Source: Clostridia bacterium
Lineage (GTDB): Bacteria; Bacillota; Clostridia; TANB77; CAG-508
Length of the DNA: 64,000 nt
Assembly: GCA_017626365.1 (NCBI GenBank)
Contig: JAGAIV010000040.1
Span: 166,187 to 230,186 of the forward strand
Reading direction: 5' to 3'
In this document: positions 9,144 through 19,106 of the stretch, one piece after another
Layout: each line of letters starts with the position of its first letter
Position numbering within the stretch: the stretch's first letter is position 1
Made by a program: the position numbers and the translations under genes
Notes under the pieces: model-generated
What the model was told of the DNA's origin: nothing
Databases searched by the model: none
What the model saw: only the letters and a program-made list of their open reading frames with translations

Positions 9144-10208
9144 ATTATCTTTTTTATGAATCGGAATTAAAAACAAAGCTCCAATAAGAATTGGCAAGTA
9201 GAACGTATACATTCTCCAAAATAATATGGATAAATTAATGGTTCCTTCTTTAAAAATAGAGTTAAAAATTAGTAAAAATCCACCTTCTGCACCTCCACCA
9301 GAGCCGGGTGTTGGAATAAAGGTCATAAGCATTAATAAAAAGGCTTGTGCAGGAATGATGGTAAATAAGCTTACACCGCTATTTCCAAAAGCACGATAAA
9401 CCATATAGGTGATAGCATAGTAAAAAAGAGATTGAATGGTAGCGGCAATAAACATTTGAATCACTACTTTTTTTTCTTTTCTCATTTCATTAAATTGATA
9501 ATTAAAGTTTCCAAAACTATCGGAAAGTTTTTCTATTTTTTCATCCACATTTTTTAAAATATGAATTTTACCTAAAAACTTAAAAATCGGCTTTAAAATG
9601 TTAATGGCTAATTTTTGATTGATACCAATAATAAAAATAAATATAATAGCAATAATATTAACACTAAATCCAACAATAGCAAGAATAAAGAAATTGTCCA
9701 TTAGTGATTTAAAGTAATTCCATTGAAATATGGTAACAATTAAAGTAAATATTACAAGAGCGGTTTGTGATATAACAAATTTCATAGAAAAAATAGAGAA
9801 AGAGTCACTAACTCTTCTTCCATCTTTATACATATAATAAGCTTGCATTGGTTGACCACCAGAGCAGAATGGTGTGATATTATTAAATAATTGACCAATC
9901 ATCATAATTCGAATAGAACTAGAAAGTTTTTGATCAGGATATAATTTTAAAATTGGAATATGTAGACATATTGCTTCACTAAGCCACGAAAGTACCATAC
10001 AAATAATACCAGCTAATACCCAGAAGTAGTTAACTGATTTTAAAATGGAAACAATATTATCAATTCCATCAACGGCAAACATATATATTAAAAGACCAAA
10101 AAAAATGGCAATAATAAAAAGTATATTAACAATTGTTAATCTTTTATCTCTGGATTTATTGACTTGTTTTTCTAAATTCTCGTCAAGTTGTAATTCTTCT
10201 TCATTCAT
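9126..10208 (-). CDS. YbhN/LPG-synthase-type integral membrane protein
   Basis: About 360 residues from ATG 10208, chosen because GGGAGAG at 10215-10221 (minus strand) gives a 6-base spacing; an earlier in-frame ATG at 10214 abuts the RBS. A hydrophilic N-terminus of about 35 residues is followed by seven to eight membrane helices. GQLFNNITPFCSGGQPMQAYYMYKDG and FIPTPGSGGGAEGG (about 300-313) are signatures of the UPF0104/AglD2/YbhN superfamily, which includes the flippase part of lysyl-phosphatidylglycerol synthases and isoprenoid glycosyl carriers. No catalytic aminoacyl-transferase domain is present, so the substrate is unknown. Single-gene unit. Confidence 0.85.
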   Translation of the reverse strand: MNEEELQLDENLEKQVNKSRDKRLTIVNILFIIAIFFGLLIYMFAVDGIDNIVSILKSVNYFWVLAGIICMVLSWLSEAICLHIPILKLYPDQKLSSSIRIMMIGQLFNNITPFCSGGQPMQAYYMYKDGRRVSDSFSIFSMKFVISQTALVIFTLIVTIFQWNYFKSLMDNFFILAIVGFSVNIIAIIFIFIIGINQKLAINILKPIFKFLGKIHILKNVDEKIEKLSDSFGNFNYQFNEMRKEKKVVIQMFIAATIQSLFYYAITYMVYRAFGNSGVSLFTIIPAQAFLLMLMTFIPTPGSGGGAEGGFLLIFNSIFKEGTINLSILFWRMYTFYLPILIGALFLIPIHKKDNKKALI

Positions 10209-10308
10209 TATCATCTCTCCCAATAATTTTATTATATTAGTAAAATACCATCCTGTCAATTAAGAAAAAATGAAGATAAAATTATTTTAAATCATTTTAT
10301 AAAATATA

Positions 10309-10337
10309 TTGAAAAAAATATAACTTAGGGATACAAT
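10309..10337 (+). promoter_or_regulatory. Promoter of the amidase gene
   Basis: TTGAAA (10309-10314), 17-base spacer, TACAAT (10332-10337), 26 bases before the TTG start. Confidence 0.65.
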
Positions 10338-10363
10338 GTATACACATAAAGGGGAGAAAAAAA

Positions 10364-12080
10364 TTGAAAGTTATTACAAAAATTTTATCTGTTTTTTTAA
10401 TCATGATATTTATAATATATTCTATGTCTGGTATTGTACAAGCAAATGATCAAAAAGAAATTGTATTAGTCATCGACCCGGGTCATGGAGGGAAAATGAC
10501 AGGTACAGCGAATAATGAACTTGGAATAATAGAAAGAGATGTAACATTAAAAATTGCAAGATATTTGCGCGACTACTTAAATGAATATGAAGGAATAAAG
10601 GTAATTATGACACATGATGGACTTCCAAGTGATTACGAAATGGAATTACCCGCAAGAGGAATGGTTGCAAGAAACAATCATGCAGATATGATGATAAGTT
10701 TGCATATTAATGATTCTACTACACCAAACCAACAAGGAGCAGAAGTATTTGTAACAGCAAATAAGCTACTACCAAAATACAATGAGGAGTCGACGAAATT
10801 TGGTAACCTTGTTTTAAACGAACTATCAAAACTTGGTATTTCAAATAGAGGAGTCAAAACAAGATTATGTGGAGATACTGGTCCCAAATGGGAATATTCA
10901 GATGGTTCTGTAGCTGATTATTATGCAGTAATTCGATATCCTATGAAAGGCGACGGTGAAGATAGAGGAGCAGATTTAGCAAAACGGAGAAGGAATTCCT
11001 GGGGTATTAATAGAGCATTGTTTTATGAAGGGAAATGATGCACAATTTTTAGATTCGGAAGCGGATATTCAAAAATTAGCAAGAGCGGATTGTAATGCAT
11101 TAGTAGCATTTTACGGATTAGAAAAAAAGGACCCTAGTAGGGTAAGCTCAATTACACTAAATAAACAATCTATGGTTCTAACAACAGGAGAAAAGGAAAT
11201 ACTACAAGCGACAGTAAAACCAGATACAGCAACCAATAAAAAAGTAACATGGAGCAGTAGTAATACTGAAGTCGCAATCGTTTCCGAAAAAGGAGAAGTA
11301 ACAGCAAAAAAAGCAGGAAAAGCAACCATAACTGCAAAAACGGAGGATAGAGGAAAAACAGCAACTTGTGAAGTTACAGTACAAGAAACGAATATAACAC
11401 TTTCAAAAAAGGAAACAAATTTATTAGTAGGGAAAAAAGCACAAATTGATTATGCAATAACTCCAGAAACAGTATCGAATAAAACTGTTACATGGAAATC
11501 AAGTGATGAGACGATTGCTACCATTTCGAAAGAAGGTATCATAACAGCTTTAAAAGAAGGAACAACTAATATTACAGCAATATTAGAATCAGAAAATAAG
11601 CAAGCAACCATAAAAGTAAATGTGCATAAGCTAGAAGATGGACAAAAAATGGAATTAGATACTATAAAAGAAGATAACGACAAGCTATCAAAAATTGGAG
11701 AGAAAGTAACAGTTAGTGAATTTAAGAAAAAAATAAAAGTAAGTGATAAATTAGAAGTAATTGCAAAAGATTCCAAAAATAATGTGCTAAAAGAAGATAG
11801 TTATATTACAACCAATACTCAAATACAAATACAAACAAAAGAGAAAAAAGAAATTGTGCAGGAATATGATTGCCTGATTTATGGAGATGTAAATTGTGAT
11901 GGAAAAATATCAGCACTAGACTTTACATTGATTGAAAATCATATTATGGATATTCAAAAGATAACCAATAGCAATGCCAAACTAACAGCAAATGTAAATG
12001 GCGATAGTAAAATATCGGCATTAGACTTTACATTGATTGAAAATCATATTATGGATATTCAAAAAATACCATTAAAGTAG
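10364..12080 (+). CDS. N-acetylmuramoyl-L-alanine amidase with Ig-like and dockerin domains, CGG frameshift
   Basis: About 571 residues if one +1 shift is allowed. TTG start after GGGGAG. Signal peptide (about 1-27, ending VQAN), then an Amidase_3 domain with DPGHGG, IERDVTL, and SLHINDS. Zero-frame translation hits CGG at codon 208 (10985) and would stop 18 codons later. Dropping that C gives KGEGIPGVLIEHCFMKGND, which supplies the catalytic Glu that every Amidase_3 enzyme needs. Two BIG_2 Ig-like domains follow (about 250-420), then a linker domain and a type I dockerin: DVNCDGKISALD and NVNGDSKISALD are Ca-binding loops, the second slightly degenerate. It cleaves peptidoglycan stem peptides outside the cell. 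The adjacent gene encodes a possible membrane-anchored partner. Confidence 0.88.
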
Positions 12081-12090
12081 GAGGAAAGCA

Positions 12091-13128
12091 ATGAGAAGAA
12101 TACAAAGAAATGTAATTTTAGGAATAATATTTTGTGTTATTACTGTGTTATTTTGTACAAAAGTACAGGCTGCTGGAATAGGAATGAGTATTAATAAATC
12201 TTCAGTATATGTGGGAGATACGTTTAGTGTAACAATTTCAGGAATTAATGGAAGAGTTAAAATTAGTGGAAATTCAAATATTTCTATTAATCCTAGTGGA
12301 ACACAATGGGTAAGAGGAAATTTAACAATAACAGGAACTGCAAAGTCGGTAGGAACTGGTACAATAACGGTAACGCCAGAGGATGTGAGTACAACAGGAG
12401 CAAATCCAGTAGAAGTAACATCATCGGCAAGTAAGAGCATAAAAATTAGTGAAAAGCCAGTAGAGAAACCAAAAGAGAATCAGCAACAGACCACAACAAA
12501 TAAAAATACGACAACGCAAACGACAAAAAAGCCAACAACTACCACAACTACTAAAAAAACAGAAACGAAAAAAACACAAATTGTTGAAACAAAAGAAAAG
12601 GAGGAGGCTACACCAGAACTTGGGATTTATTCTTTAAAGTTAATTGGAATCAAAGAAAATGGAGAAGAACTAGAAGTTGGTCTAGATAAAGAATTTAATA
12701 TCAAAACATTTGACTATTCTTGCAGTATCGCAAGTGATGTAAAAACAGTAAGAATCGAAAAAGAAGCATATGAATACAATGATATTGTTCAAATCTCTGG
12801 CTTGGAGGAAGAATTAAAAGTAGGAGAAAATAATATTACTTTAAAACTTGCAAAAGACGGAAAAGAAGTAAGTTATCATATTATAATAACAAAGGAAGCA
12901 AAAAAAGAGGAACCACAACAAGAAGAAGTAAGTGAAGTAGTAGCAGAGCCACAAGCAAGAAATGGTATTATTGTTAGTATTCCATTAATTTGGTTTATTC
13001 TATTAGAACTTATTATTGTTTTAGTAAGTGTTGGTATTACAATTACTGTTATGTTATACTTAAAACATAATCCTTTAAAAAAAGAAAATAAAGGTAAAAG
13101 TGAAGAAAAGGAATTTAAGAAAATATAA
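12091..13128 (+). CDS. Membrane-anchored Ig/cohesin-like surface protein
   Basis: 345 residues. Signal peptide ending near KVQAAG (about 27), an all-beta Ig-like domain of about 95 residues starting INKSSVYVGDTFSVTISG, a Thr/Lys-rich linker (TTTNKNTTTQTTKKPTTTTT), and a cadherin-like beta-sandwich of about 90 residues. One C-terminal membrane helix (about 290-318, SIPLIWFILLELIIVLVSVG) and a basic/acidic cytoplasmic tail follow. It starts 10 bases after the dockerin-bearing amidase stop with its own RBS (GTAGGAGG). The same architecture occurs at 24071 and 27324, each directly after a dockerin-bearing hydrolase. The Ig-like domain could be a cohesin-type dockerin receptor; this is inferred from context. 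Its stop overlaps the birA start (TAATG). Confidence 0.7.
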   Translation: MRRIQRNVILGIIFCVITVLFCTKVQAAGIGMSINKSSVYVGDTFSVTISGINGRVKISGNSNISINPSGTQWVRGNLTITGTAKSVGTGTITVTPEDVSTTGANPVEVTSSASKSIKISEKPVEKPKENQQQTTTNKNTTTQTTKKPTTTTTTKKTETKKTQIVETKEKEEATPELGIYSLKLIGIKENGEELEVGLDKEFNIKTFDYSCSIASDVKTVRIEKEAYEYNDIVQISGLEEELKVGENNITLKLAKDGKEVSYHIIITKEAKKEEPQQEEVSEVVAEPQARNGIIVSIPLIWFILLELIIVLVSVGITITVMLYLKHNPLKKENKGKSEEKEFKKI

Positions 13129-13706
13129 TGGAGATAGAAAAAATAAAAAAAGCAAATACCAAAATAATTGGAAAAGAAATTATATATTATGAATCAATTG
13201 CATCTACACAAAAAGAGGCTAAAGCAAAACTTAAAGAAAACAGTATTAAAAATGGTACTATTATTATTGCAGGAAACCAAACTGGTGGAATAGGAACGAA
13301 AGGAAGAACATGGTATACGAATAAAGAAGAAAACATTACAATGACTATTGTTTTATATCCAAAGTGTAGCATTCATCAATTAGAAGGAATAACCATACAA
13401 ATCGCAAAAGCAATGAAAGATGCAATCAAAGATTTATATAACATTTCTTTACAAATAAAATATCCCAATGACTTATTGCTAAATGGAAAAAAGATAGGCG
13501 GAATATTAACAGAGTCAGCAACGACTAAAGGAGATGTAACTCATTTATTAATTGGGATTGGATTTAATGTAAATCAAACGAGTTTTCCAAAAGAAATTGA
13601 AACAATTGCTACATCTTTAAAAAAAGAGATGAAAAAAGAATATACAAAAGAAGATATTATTATCAAATTTATAGAAAAATTAGAAGAAGAAATTAAAGTA
13701 AAATAA
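13128..13706 (+). CDS. birA: Biotin--[acetyl-CoA-carboxylase] ligase, minimal
   Basis: 192 residues: catalytic core only. GGIGTKGRTW corresponds to the GRGRxGR-W biotinyl-AMP loop (here GIGTKGR), and KYPNDLLLNGKKIGGILTE is the biotin/ATP-binding core. The N-terminal HTH repressor domain is absent, and so is the usual C-terminal SH3-like domain, so it is shorter than most class I BPLs (about 235 or more). It attaches biotin to AccB, whose gene lies 3.1 kb downstream. The start overlaps the stop of the preceding membrane protein (TAATG), implying translational coupling with an unrelated gene. A terminator separates it from the fab operon. Confidence 0.88.
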   Translation: MEIEKIKKANTKIIGKEIIYYESIASTQKEAKAKLKENSIKNGTIIIAGNQTGGIGTKGRTWYTNKEENITMTIVLYPKCSIHQLEGITIQIAKAMKDAIKDLYNISLQIKYPNDLLLNGKKIGGILTESATTKGDVTHLLIGIGFNVNQTSFPKEIETIATSLKKEMKKEYTKEDIIIKFIEKLEEEIKVK

Positions 13707-13708
13707 AT

Positions 13709-13743
13709 AAGAAAACACCTTAAAATAAATAAGGTGTTTTCTT
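13709..13743 (+). terminator. Terminator after birA
   Basis: AAGAAAACACCTTA and TAAGGTGTTTTCTT form a perfect stem ending in a T-rich tail. Confidence 0.85.
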
Positions 13744-13758
13744 ATTTATTTTATAAAA

Positions 13759-13796
13759 TCTGACTGGTCAGACTAATAGATAAAGATAGGTAAAAT
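13759..13796 (+). promoter_or_regulatory. fab operon promoter with palindromic operator
   Basis: TCTGAC-TG-GTCAGA (13759-13772) is a 6-2-6 palindrome. It overlaps the candidate -35 TCAGAC (13768-13773), which is 17 bases from TAAAAT (13791-13796). A repressor bound here would block the fatty-acid operon. The half-site resembles TetR-family FadR/FabR-like operators more than the FapR site, but the regulator is not in the window. Confidence 0.55.
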
Positions 13797-13845
13797 GATA
13801 TATAAATAAGAAAGGAAAAAATTAACTTTTAAAAGGGAGGAAAAA

Positions 13846-14781
13846 ATGAAAATTGCCTTTTTATTTCCAGGCCAAGGTTCGCAAACTGTTGGAATGGGAA
13901 AAGAAATATATGATAGCTATCAAGAAGCAAGAGATATCTATGAAAAAGCAAGTAAGATATTACAAAAAGATATTGCTAAACTTTGTTTCGAATCGGAGCA
14001 AGAAGAATTAAATAAAACAGAAAATGCACAAATTGCAATATTAGTAACTTCTCTTGCTATTCTAGAAGTATTAAAGAAAAAAGGAATAAAAGCAGATATT
14101 TGTACAGGTCTTAGTTTAGGAGAATATACAGCACTTATTTATAGTGGCTATTTAAATTTTGAAGAGGGAATTAGGTTAATTCAAAAAAGAGGATATTACA
14201 TGGGAAATGAAATCCCAAATGAAAAATTTAAAATGGTAGCAGTAATGGGGTTAGAAAGTTCTACAATAGAAAATGTATGCAAAAATTTTGAAGCACAAGG
14301 AAAATTTGTAGTTCCGGCAAATTATAATTATTCTGGCCAAACTGTTATTTCTGGTAATGAAGATGCAGTAGAAGAGGCAAAAGTAGAACTACAAAAACAA
14401 GGAGCTAAAAAATTAGTAGATTTAAAAACCAGTGGACCATTTCATACAAAAAAATTAGAAACTGCAAAAGCAAAATTTGCATTAGAACTTGCAAAAGTGA
14501 ATTTTAACAAAGGAGAAATTCTTGTTATAAAAAATGCAGATGGTAGTTTTTATAAAGTAGAAGATAATATTAGAGATATTTTAGAAAATCATATGGTAAA
14601 TCCAGTTCGATTTGATAAAACAATTCAAAAAATGCAAGAAGAAAATATTGATATATATGTAGAAGTGGGACCAGGAAAAGCTTTATCTAGTTTTGTTAAA
14701 AAAGAAAATAAAGAAGCAAATACAATTAATATTTGCAATATGGAAACTTTACAAAATGCATTAGAAATTCTAAAACCATAA
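13846..14781 (+). CDS. fabD: Malonyl-CoA:ACP transacylase
   Basis: 311 residues. It transfers malonyl from CoA to ACP to start elongation in type II fatty-acid synthesis. FPGQGSQTVGMG is at the N-terminus, nucleophile Ser90 in GLSLGEY, His200 in GPFHTKK, and the end has VEVGPGKALSSFVKK. First gene of a nine-gene operon with short gaps throughout. RBS GGGAGG precedes the ATG. fabH and acpP, which often precede fabD in clostridia, are not here and must be encoded elsewhere. Confidence 0.96.
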   Translation: MKIAFLFPGQGSQTVGMGKEIYDSYQEARDIYEKASKILQKDIAKLCFESEQEELNKTENAQIAILVTSLAILEVLKKKGIKADICTGLSLGEYTALIYSGYLNFEEGIRLIQKRGYYMGNEIPNEKFKMVAVMGLESSTIENVCKNFEAQGKFVVPANYNYSGQTVISGNEDAVEEAKVELQKQGAKKLVDLKTSGPFHTKKLETAKAKFALELAKVNFNKGEILVIKNADGSFYKVEDNIRDILENHMVNPVRFDKTIQKMQEENIDIYVEVGPGKALSSFVKKENKEANTINICNMETLQNALEILKP

Positions 14782-14797
14782 GGAAAGGAAGAAGAAA

Positions 14798-15538
14798 ATG
14801 GAAGAAAGAAAAGTTGCTCTTATTACAGGAGGAGCAAGAGGAATTGGAAAAGAAATTGCAAAAGAGTTTGCAAAAAATGGATATGATTTAGTAATTAACT
14901 ATGTATCAGATAATACAGACACAAAAAAAATACAACAAGAATTTGAAAATTTTGAAACGAAATTATGCCTTATAAAAGCAGATGTATCTAATTTTACATC
15001 TTGTGAAGAAATGGTAAAAAAAGCAATTGAAACTTTCGGAAAAATTGATGTATTAGTTAATAATGCAGGAATTACTAAAGATAATTTATTAATGAGAATG
15101 AAAGAAGAAGAATTTGATAGAGTTATCGAAATCAATTTAAAAGGAACTTTTAATGTAACAAAACAAGTCATTCCATATATGATAAAAAAGCGTGAAGGAA
15201 GTATTATTAATGTTTCATCAGTTGTAGGTGTTTGTGGAAATGCTGGGCAATGCAATTATTCTGCTTCAAAAGCAGGAATTATTGGTTTTACGAAATCTCT
15301 AGCAAAAGAATTAGCAAGTAGAAATATTCGTGTAAATGCAGTAGCCCCAGGTTTTATTGCAACCGATATGACAGAAGTATTATCAGACGCTGTTAAAGAA
15401 AATATTAATTCACAAATTCCATTAAAAAGAATGGGAGAAGCATCGGAAGTTGCAAAAGTTGTAAAGTTTTTAGCAAGTGAAGATGCAAGCTATATTACAG
15501 GTCAAGTCATCAATATTGACGGCGGAATGGTAATGTAA
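14798..15538 (+). CDS. fabG: 3-oxoacyl-ACP reductase
   Basis: 246 residues, a short-chain dehydrogenase. Rossmann motif TGGARGIGKEIA, NNAG at about 88, and the catalytic Ser in NVSSVVG with Tyr154 and Lys158 (CNYSASKAG). The C-terminal YITGQVINIDGGMVM is typical of FabG. It reduces 3-ketoacyl-ACP with NADPH. Start is 16 bases after fabD with RBS AGGAAAGGAAG. Confidence 0.96.
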   Translation: MEERKVALITGGARGIGKEIAKEFAKNGYDLVINYVSDNTDTKKIQQEFENFETKLCLIKADVSNFTSCEEMVKKAIETFGKIDVLVNNAGITKDNLLMRMKEEEFDRVIEINLKGTFNVTKQVIPYMIKKREGSIINVSSVVGVCGNAGQCNYSASKAGIIGFTKSLAKELASRNIRVNAVAPGFIATDMTEVLSDAVKENINSQIPLKRMGEASEVAKVVKFLASEDASYITGQVINIDGGMVM

Positions 15539-15561
15539 AATAAAAAGAAAGGAAAAGGAAA

Positions 15562-16800
15562 ATGGAAAGAAGAGTTGTTATTACAGGATTAGGAGCGATT
15601 ACTCCAATAGGAAATAATGTGAAAGGATTTTGGAAAGGAATTAAAGAAGGAAAATGTGGAATTAATGAAATTACTCATTTTGATACAACAGATTTTAAAG
15701 TAAAATTAGCAGCAGAAATAAAAGAATATGATCCAGAAGAATATTTAGATAAAAAGCAAGCAAAGCGTTTAGATAAATTTTCACAATATGCCGTGATTGC
15801 TGCAAAAGAAGCATTTAAAGATAGTGGAATAACTCCAGAAAATACAGATATGAAAAAAGTAGGAGTTGTTGTAAGTTCAGGAATTGGTGGATTAAGTACC
15901 ATTGAAGAACAATGCCATAACTATTTTGAAAAAGGAGCAGAAAGAGTAGCACCTATGTATATACCAGCATCTATTTGTAATATGGCAGCCGGAAATGTTG
16001 CAATTGAAACAGGAGCAAAAGGAGAGTCTTTTTCTGTTGTAACTGCTTGTGCTAGTGCAACTCATTCTATTGGGGAAAGCTACCGATTAATTAAACATGG
16101 TTATGAAGATGTTATGATAACAGGAGGAACAGAGGCTTCTATTACACCAACAGGAATTGCTGGATTTATGAATATTAAAGCATTATCACAAAGTACAGAC
16201 CCTTTAAGAGCAAGTATTCCATTTGATAAAGAAAGAAATGGATTTGTAATGGGAGAAGGTTCAGGAATTTTAATATTAGAAGAATTAGAACATGCCAAAA
16301 ATAGAAATGCAACAATATATGCAGAAGTGGTAGGATATGGTGCTAGTTCAGATGCTTATCATATCACTTCACCTTCACCAGATGGAGAGGGCGGAGCAAG
16401 AGCAATGTTAAAAGCAATCGAAGATGCAGGAATTACACCAGAACAAGTAGATTATATCAATGCTCATGGAACATCAACACATTTAAATGATTCTTGCGAA
16501 ACGATGGCAATTAAAGGAGCTCTTGGAGAAGCTGCAAATAAAGTAATGGTAAGTTCTACAAAAGGACATACAGGTCATTTATTAGGAGCAGCAGGAGCAG
16601 TAGAAGCAATCGCCTGTGTAAAAGCATTACAAGAAGGGTTTGTTCCTGCAACAATTGGTTATAAAGTGCCTGATGAAGAATGTGATTTAGATGTTGTACC
16701 AAATGAAGGAAGAAACAAAGAGATTCAATATGCGATGTCAAATTCCCTAGGATTTGGTGGTCACAATAGTTCAATTCTATTAAAAAAATATGAAGAATAG
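15562..16800 (+). CDS. fabF: 3-oxoacyl-ACP synthase II
   Basis: 412 residues, normal length. Condensing enzyme with catalytic Cys163 in VVTACASATHS, His in NAHGTSTHLND and His in KGHTGHLLGAAG, and the GFGGHN loop near the end. It elongates acyl-ACP with malonyl-ACP. RBS GAAAGGAAAAGG. It is the only condensing enzyme in this cluster. Confidence 0.97.
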   Translation: MERRVVITGLGAITPIGNNVKGFWKGIKEGKCGINEITHFDTTDFKVKLAAEIKEYDPEEYLDKKQAKRLDKFSQYAVIAAKEAFKDSGITPENTDMKKVGVVVSSGIGGLSTIEEQCHNYFEKGAERVAPMYIPASICNMAAGNVAIETGAKGESFSVVTACASATHSIGESYRLIKHGYEDVMITGGTEASITPTGIAGFMNIKALSQSTDPLRASIPFDKERNGFVMGEGSGILILEELEHAKNRNATIYAEVVGYGASSDAYHITSPSPDGEGGARAMLKAIEDAGITPEQVDYINAHGTSTHLNDSCETMAIKGALGEAANKVMVSSTKGHTGHLLGAAGAVEAIACVKALQEGFVPATIGYKVPDEECDLDVVPNEGRNKEIQYAMSNSLGFGGHNSSILLKKYEE

Positions 16801-16815
16801 AAAGGAAATAAAAAT

Positions 16816-17277
16816 ATGAATTATGAAGATATAAAAAAATTAATGGATGATATGGGTGAATCTAAAATTGATGCTTTAGAGATTGAATTTCCAGAAGGAA
16901 TGAAAATTAGTATGAAAAAAAGTGGAAATTCATCTAATAAAAATGTAGAATCAGTACCTGTTTCTACACACCAAGAAATACAAAATATAGTAGTACAAGA
17001 AAATAAAACAAACTCATCACAACAAGAAGACTTACAAGAAAATTTAAAAATTGTTACATCTCCAATGGTAGGAACTTTTTATGAAGCATCTTCACCAAAA
17101 CAACCAGCACTTGTTAAGGTAGGAGACAAGGTAAAAAAAGGTGATGTATTATGCATTATTGAAGCAATGAAATTAATGAATGAAATTGAATCTGAATATG
17201 ATGGAGAAATTGTAGAAATTTGTGTACAAAATGAAGAAATGGTAGACTTCGGAAAGCCATTATTTAAAATAAAATAA
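16816..17277 (+). CDS. accB: Biotin carboxyl carrier protein
   Basis: 153 residues. Flexible N-terminal region rich in Asn/Gln and a C-terminal biotinyl domain with Lys119 in EAMKLMNE as the biotin attachment site, and the thumb [15 protein letters not shown]. It carries CO2 between AccC and AccAD. 15 bases after fabF. Confidence 0.96.
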   Translation: MNYEDIKKLMDDMGESKIDALEIEFPEGMKISMKKSGNSSNKNVESVPVSTHQEIQNIVVQENKTNSSQQEDLQENLKIVTSPMVGTFYEASSPKQPALVKVGDKVKKGDVLCIIEAMKLMNEIESEYDGEIVEICVQNEEMVDFGKPLFKIK

Positions 17278-17288
17278 GGAGAAATAAA

Positions 17289-17714
17289 ATGTTAGATATT
17301 AATCAAATTATGGAAGTAATTCCACAAAGAGCCCCATTTTTAATGATTGATAGAGTAGAAGAATTAACACCAGGAGAGTCTTGCGTAGCCTATAAAAATG
17401 TATGTATTAATGAACCACACTTTGCAGGGCATTTTCCAGGTCAACCTATTATGCCGGGAGTGCTAATTGTGGAAGCATTGGCACAAACTGGTGCTATGGC
17501 AATCTTAAGTTTAGAAGAAAATAAAGGAAAAAATGCTTTATTTGGAGGAATTGATAAACTACGTTTCAAAAAACAAGTTGTACCAGGAGATACTTTGAAA
17601 CTAGAAGTAAAAATTATAAAACAAAAAGGGCCAATTGGAGTAGGAGAAGCGATTGCAAGTGTTAATGGTACAGTAGCTGCTAAAGGAGAATTAACATTTG
17701 CTATCGTATCTTAA
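17289..17714 (+). CDS. fabZ: 3-hydroxyacyl-ACP dehydratase
   Basis: 141 residues, single hot-dog fold. Catalytic His in [15 protein letters not shown] and Glu in VEALAQTGA. It dehydrates 3-hydroxyacyl-ACP in the elongation cycle. RBS AAGGAGA, 11 bases after accB. Confidence 0.96.
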   Translation: MLDINQIMEVIPQRAPFLMIDRVEELTPGESCVAYKNVCINEPHFAGHFPGQPIMPGVLIVEALAQTGAMAILSLEENKGKNALFGGIDKLRFKKQVVPGDTLKLEVKIIKQKGPIGVGEAIASVNGTVAAKGELTFAIVS

Positions 17715-17750
17715 AGAATATATATTTTACAAGAAAGGAAGCATAAAAAC

Positions 17751-19094
17751 ATGCTAAAAAAAGTATTAATTGCCAACAGAGGAGAAATTGCAGTTCGTAT
17801 TATTCGAGCATGTCGTGAGATGGGAATTAGAACAGTTGCTATTTATTCAGAAGCAGATAAAACTGCATTACATAAAAGTTTAGCAGATGAAGCAGTATGC
17901 ATAGGTCCTGCACCTTCTAATAAAAGTTATTTAAACATAAAAGCAATTATAGAAGCTGCTTGCTTAACTGGATGTGATAGTATCCATCCAGGATTTGGTT
18001 TTTTATCCGAAAATAGTAAATTTGCAAAAATTTGTGAAGAAATTGGATTGAAATTTATTGGACCAGATTACCAGATGATTGATTTAATGGGAAATAAATC
18101 AAAAGCAAAACAAACTATGAAAGAAGCAGGAGTTCCCGTTGTACCAGGTTCTGATGGATTAGTAGAAAAAGTAGCAAAAGCAGTAGAAATTGCAAATAAA
18201 ATAAAATACCCTGTTATGCTAAAGGCATCTGCTGGTGGCGGAGGAAAAGGAATTCGTATTGCTCATAATGATACGGAACTAATAAAAATATATGATTTAG
18301 TAAAGCAAGAAGCAAAGAATTCATTTAATGATGATAGTGTTTATTTGGAGAAATTTATTGAAAATCCACGCCATGTGGAAATACAAATATTAGCAGATGA
18401 GCATGGAAATGCAGTTCATTTAGGAGAACGTGATTGTACTGTACAAAGAAGAAATCAAAAAGTATTAGAAGAAAGCCCATCAGGTGCAATAGATGAAAAA
18501 CTAAGAAAAAAGATGGGAGAAATTGAAGTAAATGCTGTTAAAAGAATTGGATATACCAATGCAGGAACCATTGAGTTTTTAGTAGATAAACATGGAGATT
18601 TCTATTTCATGGAAATGAATACAAGACTACAAGTAGAGCATCCAATCACAGAAATGGTAACAGGAATTGATATTGTAAAAGAACAAATACGAATTGCAGG
18701 AGGAGAGAAACTATCTGTTACGCAAAAACAAATTGGAGTAAATGGTCATAGTTTAGAAGCAAGAGTAAATGCAGAAAATCCAAATAAAAATTTTATGCCA
18801 TGTCCAGGAACCATTACAGGATTACATTTACCAGGAGGAAATGGAATTAGAGTAGATACTGCTATTTACCAAGGTTATACTATTCCTATGAATTATGATT
18901 CTATGATTGCTAAAATTATTGTATATGGAAAAACAAGAGAAGAGTCTATAAAAAAAATGAAAAGTGCTCTTGCAGAATTAGTTATTGAAGGAATTACCAC
19001 CAATATTGATTTCCTATTACAGATATTAGAAAATGAGAACTTTATTAACAATCAATATGATACTTCTTTTATTACAAAAGAGTTTCAGATGTAA
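17751..19094 (+). CDS. accC: Biotin carboxylase
   Basis: 447 residues with the three ATP-grasp subdomains: KVLIANRGEIAVRIIRA, the glycine-rich ATP loop KASAGGGGKGIRI, EKFIENPRHVEIQ, and the catalytic MNTRLQVEHPITE. It carboxylates biotin on AccB using ATP and bicarbonate. RBS AGAAAGGAAG. It contains no in-frame CGG and reads cleanly end to end. Confidence 0.97.
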   Translation: MLKKVLIANRGEIAVRIIRACREMGIRTVAIYSEADKTALHKSLADEAVCIGPAPSNKSYLNIKAIIEAACLTGCDSIHPGFGFLSENSKFAKICEEIGLKFIGPDYQMIDLMGNKSKAKQTMKEAGVPVVPGSDGLVEKVAKAVEIANKIKYPVMLKASAGGGGKGIRIAHNDTELIKIYDLVKQEAKNSFNDDSVYLEKFIENPRHVEIQILADEHGNAVHLGERDCTVQRRNQKVLEESPSGAIDEKLRKKMGEIEVNAVKRIGYTNAGTIEFLVDKHGDFYFMEMNTRLQVEHPITEMVTGIDIVKEQIRIAGGEKLSVTQKQIGVNGHSLEARVNAENPNKNFMPCPGTITGLHLPGGNGIRVDTAIYQGYTIPMNYDSMIAKIIVYGKTREESIKKMKSALAELVIEGITTNIDFLLQILENENFINNQYDTSFITKEFQM

Positions 19095-19106
19095 GGAGGA
19101 AAAATA

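Noticed and set aside
11900..12080. Near-duplicate 60-base segments at the amidase 3' end as a recombination repeat
   Set aside because: They are the two halves of the dockerin domain, which is duplicated by nature.
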